NCBI GenBank assembly: GCA_036676195.1
Contig: JAKFDK010000102.1
Location: forward strand, 1-48,381
Length of the DNA stretch: 48,381 nt
Reading direction: 5' to 3'
Source: JAKFDK01 sp036676195
Lineage (GTDB): Bacteria; Bacillota; Sulfobacillia; Symbiobacteriales; ZC4RG38
The position numbers were made by a program, and so were the translations under genes. Below the pieces are notes generated by a model that did not search any database, was not told where the DNA came from, and saw only the letters and a list, made by a program, of their open reading frames with translations. Positions 8,449 to 17,500 of the stretch are shown here, one piece after another. The stretch's first letter is position 1, and each line of letters opens with the position of its first letter.

Positions 8449-11400
8449 TTACGACTGCTTTTCCGGCGGAGCCTGTGGGTGTGGCCGTACCGACAAGCGC
8501 AGCCAGCCCTCGCGCAGCACGGCGGCCAGGTCCGAAAAGTACGCGTCCGAATCGACACTGCCAGGTTCCGTCATCAGACCATCGCCGCCGACCCAACGCC
8601 ATGTCCCCTGCCCCTCGGCGGGGACCGGCAGCTTCAGGGCCGCTGCCGCGGTGAGCACCGGGCCGGCGCGTAAGGCGATATCGAGCGGGGGGACCGGCCG
8701 CCGCTGGTGAGTGGCGGGCATGCTGACGGCCAGCGTGGGCAGGATGCCCGTGGTGAGGTGCACCTGGCCGCGCGGGTCTGCGATGAGCGTCACCCGCACC
8801 GGCGCGCTGTTGATCGCCAGGTGCAGATCTTGCTCCGCGATATAGCCCGGCTGTGGGAGGGTTTCCGCCGGATTCACCGGTGGGACACGGTAGAAGGTCT
8901 GGTGGGGCTTGTCGCCGCTGGCCAGGTAGTAGCCCATGCAGCCGTCGTCCCGCAGGTCCCGGCGACCGAGGCGAACAGGGAAAGGGATCTGGTCGAATCC
9001 AGCAGAATCCTGCGCTTTTTCAGGGTCGGTGGCCTGGAGCTTCTGAAAGCTCAGGTTGTAGGCGGGCTCAGCCCCCAGTTCCAACCGCAGTTCCGCTTGC
9101 ACCACAGCGAGCGGTCGCCCGGCCAGCACCGCCAGTTCCTCATCACCCGGTGCGCCCAGCGGATCGGTGGACCAGAGCGTGCTGTCGATGCAAGACAGCA
9201 GGTCAAGCAGGGCTTGCCCGCCGCCCGACCGGTTGGTTAACCCATCGACGATTCCGCGCACCTGGTGGTTGGTGATGCCGCTCTTGTCACCCGTCTTCAG
9301 GCCGCTTTCCGGGGCTGGCTGCCACTGTGCCAGCCACTCCCGGCCGGTGTTAACGGCGAGCACCTCGCCGAGCAGCTCGCCGGCGACGTTGTAGACCGCC
9401 AGTGCCTGGTCGAGGTGGTTGGCCAGCAACCAGCCGCAGATCGGGTTGGAGTCGGCCTGATCCTGCCCTTGTCCGGCCGGAAGCAGATCGAGCCGCAGAC
9501 GGGAGGGTTGCACAATCCGCGGTGCCAGACGCAGGTGGTGGGGTGACTCTTCATTGTGCAAGTTCTCGCTGGCCACCGGCTGACAGTAGGGAAGGGCGAT
9601 GGGCTGGAAGACCTGGCCGAAGTCGTCCACAACCCAGAGGTCGGTCAGCTCGAAGTGGCCGGCCCGCAGCGGGGAGAATTGATCGGCATCCCGGTCCGGC
9701 AGCGGTAGCCAGTCGGGCGTGAACTGGGCTCCGTCCTGTGCCGGCAGGTGGCGATCGGCCTCCCCATCTTTGGGCGCCTGGCGGGGTGCCGGCTCGCGCA
9801 GCAGCAGGTTCAGGTGAAAGCCGCTGAGCGTCTGGGAGAGCAGATCGCTGTCCCGGATCGCTGCCACCGCCTCCTGCAGATCGGCTATCTGCAGACCTAG
9901 CTCGTCGGCGTCCGCCTTGTGGTCATAAATGAACTTGTCCAGGCGGTCGGCCAGCGTTGATGTCACATGCGGCGTCAGCAGGGTGCGGCCCTTGAGGGCG
10001 ATTGGCCGCGTCAGATCGAGGTCGCCGTCGCTTACCCAGGAGTAATCGCGGCCGTCGAAACGCCACTTCGTGCCGAGGCCAGGGGCGGGGGCGGCGAGAT
10101 GGCTGTTGGCGCCCAGCGCCGGCTCGGGATAGTAGGTGACAGCCCAGTCCAGGAAGAGCGGGGACCACGGCTGGCGCCAAAGGCTGACGGCCATCTTCGC
10201 CGGGAGCGTGCCGGAGAACCCGGCCGCCGCCAGTACGGACGGCCGGTCGAAGAAGGCGGGATACAAGTCGGCGTTCCAGATAGCGGTTTGCTGCCTGACC
10301 ACGGCCGCACGGTCGGCCGCGGGGATGGCCGAGCTGTGGGTCTGGCGGCTGAGGGCGGCGATCCGGTCGGCGTTGCTTGTATCGAGCAGATTGGCCTCGG
10401 CCCACAGGTTCTCTGCCTCGGGCGGCACCAGACCGGCCCCTTCGATCCGGCCAGATAGTCTGCGCCCTTGCACAGGGACGCTCTGGCCGCCCACCTGTAC
10501 CGCCAGCTCGTGGATCGTTTGGCCGCTGATGCGGCAGAACAGGCTGTCCTCATCGGTGAAGCGCCCATCCGGCCCGTGCTTGAACGAGCGACCGGCACCC
10601 TGGATCAACACCACCGGCTCCGCCGGTTGCCAGAAGGGGGGCAGGGGCACTTCTCGGAGCTGATACCCCTTGAGCGGGAAGATGACAGTGCCGTCAGACG
10701 CCCGCTCTTCTTTGTCCAATCGGCCCCGCAGGTCTTCCAGCGCCGCCTGCCACTGTTCGGTCGCGGCGCGGACCACCTTGTACTGCCGCTCCAGGGCGTC
10801 GGCGGCCCTTTTCAGGGCGGATTCAGTCCTGGCGCCGTTCGGATCGGCGGCCGGCTTAAAAGACATGTTGTCAATTTTGTGGCGCTGCCACCACAGGGCA
10901 TACCACTCCGACTGTCGCGAGCGCAGCGTCCGTTTGGCGGCATCGAGTTCGGCCTGTCGGCGGTTCAGTTCCGCCAGTACGGCGTGGGCAGCCAAGACCA
11001 ACTCCTGCCCCGCCTGTTGCCGCAGCTTCTGCTCGGCCGGCTCCGGTTGCTCAGGCGCCACCAGGTCCCAACGTGAACCACCGTCTTCAGAGGCAAACCG
11101 GGTTGCGTGCAGCCGGGTGATGAGCTGGGCCTCGGCGTCAGCGTCGTTCAGTGCCGGCAGCAGGTTGAGGTCCAGCGCCTCTAACACCTGCGCCAGGGCA
11201 CCGTTTCCGGACTTGTGGGCGATCAACGCCCGTAGGGCAGACATGGCCGTCTCGCCAATGGCAACCGTACCAGAGCCCGGCGTTGGCACACTGCTGGGGG
11301 GTAACTCGCCGTCCGGACCGGGCCAGGGCACGTTGTAGACCATGCCGTGGCAGACGGTGCGGGCGGGGTAGCCCGGGCCTACGCCCTCCTCGAACCGCAG

Positions 11401-12171
11401 GTGCTCGCTCAGGTTCCAGCCCAGGTGGAACAGCCTGGCAGCCCAATCGTCATAGCTCTTCCAGGAGCAGCCCGCGGCTGTGGGAGCAAGGGGGTCGTCA
11501 TCCGGATGGGCGTACCAGCCGACCACCAGATAGGTGAGCGGCCCTGGCGGCACATCTGTGAGGAGATCTGTGAACGAGAAGACGTTTCGTATGTTGCTCA
11601 CAAAGGTGGAGAAGCTGGCGTCGCCGGCGCCGACAGCGTTGAGGAAGGTCTTTGCCGCCGGGGTTCGTTGGGAGATCCACTCGTGCAGTGGCAGAGCCCG
11701 GCCGATCCGGGTGACGTGGGTCGGGTTGTGCGGATCAAGGAAGGGGCTGCTTCCCTGCTCCGGGTCCATGTAGTCGCTTTCCAGCACCCAGCAATCGTTC
11801 CGCCAGGAGTCTGTCTGACCGGGAGCGCAGGGGCTCTTGCGCACGACCAGCCAGCGGTTAGGTAGAGCGGGGAACTGGAGCTGGCCGTCCGGCGCGGCCT
11901 GGGTCCCGCGGCGCAGAGCGCTGGGCAGCGTCCAGTGCAGGATAACGCCGGTGAGCGGCACTTCGCCGCCGCCCGGCAGTTTGGCCATGGGTTTGGTCGC
12001 GTTGAACGGCGCAGGCGCGATCATGCTGAAGTTGAGAGCGCCGTCGAAGGTGGGGCCGGCCGTTGACCAACGATTTTGGTGCGACGCCTGGGTAAGTACC
12101 AGGGCCTCAACAGTGATGGGCACCATCAGGCTGGGGGCTTCCCAGCGGCTGTCAGTTGTCTGGTTGGGCAT
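8449..12171 (-). CDS. Very large uncharacterised cytosolic protein (1240 residues) of the six-gene operon
   Basis: Starts at ATG 12171 with AAGGAG 7 bases upstream. No signal peptide, no membrane segment and no catalytic motif that I can name. The N-terminal region contains HWTLPSALRRG and LPNRWLVVRK, patterns I associate only with other uncharacterised large bacterial proteins. Residues about 395-490 are rich in Glu, Gln, Arg and Ala with heptad-like spacing (LNRRQAELDAAKRTLRSRQ and later ALEDLRGRLDKEE), a probable coiled coil interrupted near the middle. The remainder is mixed alpha/beta with many Trp and Pro residues, as in structural or carbohydrate-facing proteins. It lies 12 bases downstream of the 290-residue gene and 12 bases upstream of the Ig-like gene. 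The extreme length and constant company of the other large proteins suggest a structural or assembly role; this is inference only. Confidence 0.88.
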   Translation of the reverse strand: MPNQTTDSRWEAPSLMVPITVEALVLTQASHQNRWSTAGPTFDGALNFSMIAPAPFNATKPMAKLPGGGEVPLTGVILHWTLPSALRRGTQAAPDGQLQFPALPNRWLVVRKSPCAPGQTDSWRNDCWVLESDYMDPEQGSSPFLDPHNPTHVTRIGRALPLHEWISQRTPAAKTFLNAVGAGDASFSTFVSNIRNVFSFTDLLTDVPPGPLTYLVVGWYAHPDDDPLAPTAAGCSWKSYDDWAARLFHLGWNLSEHLRFEEGVGPGYPARTVCHGMVYNVPWPGPDGELPPSSVPTPGSGTVAIGETAMSALRALIAHKSGNGALAQVLEALDLNLLPALNDADAEAQLITRLHATRFASEDGGSRWDLVAPEQPEPAEQKLRQQAGQELVLAAHAVLAELNRRQAELDAAKRTLRSRQSEWYALWWQRHKIDNMSFKPAADPNGARTESALKRAADALERQYKVVRAATEQWQAALEDLRGRLDKEERASDGTVIFPLKGYQLREVPLPPFWQPAEPVVLIQGAGRSFKHGPDGRFTDEDSLFCRISGQTIHELAVQVGGQSVPVQGRRLSGRIEGAGLVPPEAENLWAEANLLDTSNADRIAALSRQTHSSAIPAADRAAVVRQQTAIWNADLYPAFFDRPSVLAAAGFSGTLPAKMAVSLWRQPWSPLFLDWAVTYYPEPALGANSHLAAPAPGLGTKWRFDGRDYSWVSDGDLDLTRPIALKGRTLLTPHVTSTLADRLDKFIYDHKADADELGLQIADLQEAVAAIRDSDLLSQTLSGFHLNLLLREPAPRQAPKDGEADRHLPAQDGAQFTPDWLPLPDRDADQFSPLRAGHFELTDLWVVDDFGQVFQPIALPYCQPVASENLHNEESPHHLRLAPRIVQPSRLRLDLLPAGQGQDQADSNPICGWLLANHLDQALAVYNVAGELLGEVLAVNTGREWLAQWQPAPESGLKTGDKSGITNHQVRGIVDGLTNRSGGGQALLDLLSCIDSTLWSTDPLGAPGDEELAVLAGRPLAVVQAELRLELGAEPAYNLSFQKLQATDPEKAQDSAGFDQIPFPVRLGRRDLRDDGCMGYYLASGDKPHQTFYRVPPVNPAETLPQPGYIAEQDLHLAINSAPVRVTLIADPRGQVHLTTGILPTLAVSMPATHQRRPVPPLDIALRAGPVLTAAAALKLPVPAEGQGTWRWVGGDGLMTEPGSVDSDAYFSDLAAVLREGWLRLSVRPHPQAPPEKQS

Positions 12172-12183
12172 CGGGCAGCTCCT

Positions 12184-13056
12184 TCACTCCACCTGCTGGG
12201 CGACCCACGGCAGCCGGTAGGTTTTGCGCAGGGGTGACTTGACCATCTGCACGGCAAATCCGCCGGGGGTCAGCGCATTGGCAGCCTGGCCATCTCGGTC
12301 AGCCAAGGCATGCTCGCTCCGCAAAGCGGTTTCCATGTCCTTTTGGATCTTCCGCACGTCCAGCACGCGCAGACCCTCGTCACGGCAGGCGGCCGTGACC
12401 CTGGTGTCGAGTTGCGCTCCCACCTGCTCTGGCTGCAGGCTGCGCAGCGTCACAGTCCCGTTCCCGACCCCGAAGCGGAGCGATTGCGGGGGCTGGCTGA
12501 CCTTGACCTGTGCCGGCATGCCGCCGAAGATGCAGAGCAGCACATCGGCGCTCAGAGCCTGCTGGCGCAGGGGGAGGATTTGCTCGCCGGCGGCATCGCA
12601 GGCGATGATTTGCAGGCCGGGGCATTCGGAAACGATCGCTGAGCGCAGCAGCAGTCCGGTCCACGGCGGCTCCGGTTCGGGAGCGGCAGGCGCCGAACTG
12701 ATGGCGTCCTGGCCGTGAACTGCAGTGGCGACCTGGCGTGCTTGTGTGCGGACCAGGTGGCGCATCACTTCCATGTGCTGCTGGTCGAGGCTGCTGTGCA
12801 TGCCGATGCAGAGGGCACCGTCAATCAGGCTGTCGATCCAGTTGAAGTCCAGGTAGAAGAAGCGGATCGACTCCGGCGGCAGCATCCGGGCATCGGGGAC
12901 GAGGTGGTTGAAGGGCACCCCTTCCAGCCGGCAGAGGCGGGCCAGTACCTGGGCGACATAGGCGGGCAGGTGTGCTCCTGCCGCCTGCAGCAGGCGCGGC
13001 ACGTCCGGCTGTTGGTAGAGATTTGGCGGGCTGTGGCCTTGAGACTCGCGATCCAT
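12184..13056 (-). CDS. Uncharacterised 290-residue protein of the six-gene operon
   Basis: ATG at 13056 is preceded by a GGGGGTG ribosome site 5 bases away. Residues about 29-85 form a distinctive segment (PAYVAQVLARLCRLEGVPF, then PPESIRFFYLDFNWIDSLID followed by GALCIG). This segment looks conserved in style: a helical stretch followed by an aromatic-rich strand and a Gly-Ala turn. A low-complexity Pro/Glu/Ala hinge follows near residues 120-135 (SSAPAAPEPEPP), then a second beta-rich half with LRFGVGNGTVTLR. No signal peptide or membrane helix. The gene starts 14 bases after the stop of the 497-residue gene. I do not recognise the family and propose no function; in context it could be an adaptor between the very large neighbours. 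Confidence 0.85.
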   Translation of the reverse strand: MDRESQGHSPPNLYQQPDVPRLLQAAGAHLPAYVAQVLARLCRLEGVPFNHLVPDARMLPPESIRFFYLDFNWIDSLIDGALCIGMHSSLDQQHMEVMRHLVRTQARQVATAVHGQDAISSAPAAPEPEPPWTGLLLRSAIVSECPGLQIIACDAAGEQILPLRQQALSADVLLCIFGGMPAQVKVSQPPQSLRFGVGNGTVTLRSLQPEQVGAQLDTRVTAACRDEGLRVLDVRKIQKDMETALRSEHALADRDGQAANALTPGGFAVQMVKSPLRKTYRLPWVAQQVE

Positions 13057-13070
13057 CCGCTCACCCCCTG

Positions 13071-14564
13071 TTACTGCTGCCCACTGCCGGTCAACTTGTC
13101 CTGCAGAGCGCGCCGTGGCTGGATCTGATCGGCAAGCGACCGCTTCACCTCGGCCGCCGTCAACAGGCCGGGCAACTCGCTTTGCCGGCCGTGCAGCCCG
13201 GTCGGGTCGCGGGGCGTGCCCAGCGGTGCAGATGTGCCTGCAGGCAGGGGTGCCGGGGCAATCTCGCGGCGGATGGCGGTGAGCAGGCAGCGCACAGCTT
13301 CGCCTTGCACCTGGTTGTGGCGGAACTGGGCGTTTTCACCCGGCTGGTCCGGCAGTTTCAGCCGCCGGCGGAGGGTGGGGCGCTGCTGCATCCGGGCGAG
13401 CAGGCCATGGCAATCCCGGCGCCAGCGCAGCAACTGCACCGCGTATGTCTTGTCGGCCAGGGCCAGCAGACGGCCGGTCTGCCAGGCGGCGGCCGCCGAC
13501 AGATCGAAGATGCCGCTGTCTGGATCGTAAATGCGGGCTTCATCAGCGCTGAAAAACGGGGTGTGCTCATGAGGCACGTTTACGGGCACCAGCGGCCCGC
13601 GGTACCAGGCGAAGCTCTGCTTGTTTTCCTCGCGCACGTACTGGCGCATGGGGATGTAACCATTCTCCAGGGCGGCCTTGATATCGGGGTCGCTGATTGC
13701 CTGATCCGGCAGCCGCAGCAGCCCTGGCTCCACGTTGTTGAGCAGAGTCTCAAGGCGCTGCCCGGCGCCCTTCGTGCAGGTAAAGGACCAACTGTAGAGT
13801 GAGACGAGCCGCACCTTTTGCTTGCCACTGAGCTCAGCGGCCTTCTTGCCGCCGGGCAGGCAGTCAGCCAACCCCTCCAGTGAAACCAGGTGAACGACAT
13901 GACGCTGGTTCTCGGTAGGCAGCCGGTTGGCGATCAACACGGCGCACCGTTCGTCGCCGCTGTCACGGGCAACCTGCCGGCCGTGGGCGAGATAGGGGAG
14001 CTCGTCCAGCCGGGGCGCCACTTGCAGGAACTTCTGCGCCCAAACCTCCACCACTGCGCAGGTGCTGTTGTCTTTCTCTTTCCCGGCGGCCGCCTGCAGG
14101 AGCTGCTCCCTGTCCGGCAGTTGCGGTCCAAGGATGTCATCCGGCGGCGACAGAAGGTCTTGCCAACGGCAGGTCCAGCTCAGGGTGTCACGGGGCTGGT
14201 CGCCGGCCGGCGGCACGATCTCGTCCGGGAGCAGGAGCAAAAGGGCCAGCCACGGGGTGGGTGGCTCACCCGGGGAAAGCGGGCGGCCGTCGACCGTGCG
14301 TTGCCAGGGCAGTGTCGGCTGGGTGAGCACAATGTGCGGCAGTTCCTGACTGCAATCTTGTGTGCTGCCATTGCCGGGATGGACAGCGGAGATATCGCCA
14401 GGGTCCAGCCGGAAGCGGGGGCCGGTTACCCGAAAGTGCCGGGTATCGGTGTAGGTCACTTGTTCCGTTGCCAGATCGATGACCTGACTCAGCTCCGCCT
14501 GATAGTGGCCCGCGGCCAGCGGCGGGGCGCAGTGGTCCAAGAACTGAATCTGCGTCCTGGGCAT
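13071..14564 (-). CDS. Uncharacterised 497-residue protein of the six-gene operon
   Basis: The start is ATG at 14564, which shares one base with the TAA stop of the upstream 1823-residue gene (TAATG), so translation is probably coupled. Longer upstream starts in this frame would overlap the neighbour heavily and are unlikely. The protein begins MPRTQIQFLDHCAPPLAAGH and has an early beta-rich part (HYQAELSQVIDLATEQ, TYTDTRHFRVTGPRF), then a mixed region with HVVHLVSLEGLADCLP, and an Arg/Leu-rich helical C-terminus. No signal peptide, membrane helix or nucleotide-binding motif is visible. Family not recognised. Its coupling to the giant DUF6603-like protein suggests near-equal amounts of the two are made. 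Confidence 0.87.
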   Translation of the reverse strand: MPRTQIQFLDHCAPPLAAGHYQAELSQVIDLATEQVTYTDTRHFRVTGPRFRLDPGDISAVHPGNGSTQDCSQELPHIVLTQPTLPWQRTVDGRPLSPGEPPTPWLALLLLLPDEIVPPAGDQPRDTLSWTCRWQDLLSPPDDILGPQLPDREQLLQAAAGKEKDNSTCAVVEVWAQKFLQVAPRLDELPYLAHGRQVARDSGDERCAVLIANRLPTENQRHVVHLVSLEGLADCLPGGKKAAELSGKQKVRLVSLYSWSFTCTKGAGQRLETLLNNVEPGLLRLPDQAISDPDIKAALENGYIPMRQYVREENKQSFAWYRGPLVPVNVPHEHTPFFSADEARIYDPDSGIFDLSAAAAWQTGRLLALADKTYAVQLLRWRRDCHGLLARMQQRPTLRRRLKLPDQPGENAQFRHNQVQGEAVRCLLTAIRREIAPAPLPAGTSAPLGTPRDPTGLHGRQSELPGLLTAAEVKRSLADQIQPRRALQDKLTGSGQQ

Positions 14565-17500
14565 TACGTGATTACCACCCTTGTAAGGCTGTCTGACAGC
14601 CAGTCGGAAGGCGGGGTGCGCTCGGCGGCGTAGCCCAGTACGCCTTCCGGCAGCCATCCCGGCTCTGTCTGCAGAAGCACGCGCACGAAGTTTCCGGTAT
14701 TGGCGGCCGGTGGCAGGTCGTACCAGCGAACGCCGGTTTCGCCCGCCGGTACCGGCCGTGGTTGCAGCAGTTGGTAGCGCGGGCCGGACGCTGTTGACAG
14801 GCGCACTTGCAGTTGCACCTGCGGACCGGGCGGGTGCGAGGGGGCGCCCACCGGTCGGATGCGGACAGCCATGGTTGTGGTGTTGGCAGGCAGGTAGGTT
14901 TCGATCTGGCCAACCCCTTGGCCGGCGCCGGACGCCTGACTCATCTGCTCCAGCAGGTGCCGGGCCGGCAGCACGCCCAGGTCGGTGTTCCACCGGCGGG
15001 TGCGGGCGCGAAAGGGGGTATACAGCCGCACGGCGGCGCCCGGCGCCAGCAGGACCAGCGGGCTGATCTGTGTCAGGGCGGTCAGACCGTTCCAGCCACC
15101 GACCAGTTCGGCGCCATCACCCGCATCCGTCAGGTCGAGGTGGCGCGGCAGCAGGGCAGCGGGCGTGTCGAGGCTGGTGACCGCCAGGCGGGCGGTGTCG
15201 GGGGCCAGGTACACGCGCTGGCTGCTGCCGGCAGGGGTCACCTCGTCGGTCAGCACGTCACCAAAGGCGCCAAGGGTAGTCACCCGCAGGAAATGGCTAC
15301 CCTCGGCATTCCGAGTCATCAGCTCCAGGGCATGACCGTCACTGGCGTTGCGGCCTGGCGCTGTCTTTGGCCAGTCCCAGACGGCCGTGACGCCAGGGGG
15401 TAGGGCCACGCCAGAATCTTCTGGCCTGGCCCAGGGGTCGCTCTGAAACACTTTACCGGCCAACGGCGCCCAATCTCGGCCCATGCCGGTCGGACACAGG
15501 TAATGGCGGATCACGCCCTGCAGGACGGGGACCGGCCGGGGACTGACTGAAGTGGGTGGCGCCTGGAGGGACTCTGGCGTCTGGAGGGACGCTGGCGCCG
15601 GGTGCGGTACCTTCGGCGGGACGGCGGGCGCGCTGCGTAATGGCGGATTGCTGCCCAGGCTGCCCAGCCGGGGCGGCGCCTGCAAGACGGCGGCGGCGTT
15701 CTTTACGATTTCTGTCAGTTCGTCGTTCTTCAGGCCAAACGCCTGCGCAATCCTACGGCGTTTCTGCTTGGCTTGTTCGGCGTTGATCGTTTCCTTGATC
15801 CGATCCAGCGGATTCGGGGCGGAGAATGCTTTGCCGGAGAGGGGGGCGCTTGGGGCGGGGAATGTGTCATGGCCCCCATGCAGATCATTCCAGTAGATGG
15901 AGCCGTCGATCTGCAGCGGAGCGGGGCCAGTCGGTTTCACGGGCTGCGGTTGCGCACACTGAATGCCGGTAATCCGGTCGGGCACCATCTCGGCGGCGGG
16001 CTTCCTGTCGCCCATCTCCGGGGCCCCCCAAAGCGCTGCCGGCACCTGTCCCTTCCTGGCAGTTACCTGCCAGTGGGTCAGATCGATCTTCTGGGCAGCA
16101 GGACCCTCGCCGTAGGTAATCGTGAGGATGAGGACCGATGACTCGGCGCGCCGGTTCAGCGGCCTGATGCCAATCGGACCGGCTGTGTCGACAGACTTTG
16201 TGCTGCCGTTCACGCCAAGCTCCAACCGGTCTGCCGGCACCGTTGTGTCGGCTGCCAGGGCAAAGCCGTCAGGATGTATCTCCCAGCCAGCAGTTTGGTC
16301 CTCTGCGATCAGGCCGCCGGCCACGCGCAGGCGTACCACCTGTGCGCGTCCTTCCTGCTGGGGCAGGAAACCCTGCTCGATGTCCACCCATGTCCGGGGG
16401 GCGGGCTCGGGGTCACCGGCCTGGCCAAAGCGGACCGAAAGTGAGACGCCCAGCAGGTGTACCTCTGCCTCGCCTTGCAGGGGCGGCCCCCAGAGGTGAA
16501 CCATGGCTCCGACCTCGACCGAGAAGGGGATCAGCACGTTGCATCTGGCCCAGACAGAGACGCTGGCGTAGGTGTCATAGTGGAAAGGCTTCCATTGCAG
16601 GAGGAAGTCGGCGTGCACAGTAAACCTGGCTTGCACCGCACTGGAGTTGTAGGCGGCTGCGAGCGTGCCGCCGGCCATGATGCACGCGGGGGTGAGGGCG
16701 AAGTAGGCTGTGCCGCTGATGTTCAGTTCAGCGCTGACCGGCCAGTGGATGCCAAGCCTGGGCACTTCGGGATAGTGCGAGGGTGGCCGGAACGATGGGT
16801 GGTAACCCCCCAGGCTGGCCACAAAGTCGCCGGCGTGGTCGCCCTGCAGCCACATGAAAAAGGCCAGCGCGCCAGACAGCTTGCAGTTCTTGTCCAGAAT
16901 ATAGGAGTTCGGGTTGATGACGGCCGCCAGCTTGAAAATGCCTTCGTTGGCCGCGACCGTCGCCAGGACCTGCAACTCAACATACACGTAGTCCCTGGGC
17001 CCGGTCGGCGGTAGCCTTAATGTACCCAGGCCCACCAGCGCTACGCTCCAGCCGGCCTTCCCCAGGCTGCCAATCGCCAGCGCTCTGGCGTGGATCAATC
17101 CGTATGTGTTCCACAATAGGCCGGCGGCCACCCATGATTCACCGCTGGCGGTGGTGGTCCAGGGCGCGCCCGCCTCCGGGTGGTCGAGCTTTTGCAGGAC
17201 CGCCAAGGGCGTGCCGCCGGCCTCGCTGCCTTGGTCGAGGTCGCTGAGCAACGGGAACCGGTAGACCTCGTTCTGATCGGGCACACGCAGCCGGCGGTTA
17301 AAGCCGAAGCCGGCCATCAACCCCAGGACGAAGAAGCAGGGGGCTCCGCCCAGCGCCTTGTTCAGTTGGGCGAAAATGAAGAGTGAGACCTGGTCCCCGG
17401 CCTTTTCGTAGGCGCCCAGTCCGGCGATCACGAAGTCGCCGACGCCCAAGGCTACGGCGCCCTGGTATTCGGTTTTCGACTTGGCCCTGAAGGCGCCGCC

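Noticed and set aside
14564..14993. N-terminal extension of the 497-residue protein to 640 residues
   Set aside because: The extension overlaps the end of the giant gene; the TAATG junction at 14564 gives the sensible start.
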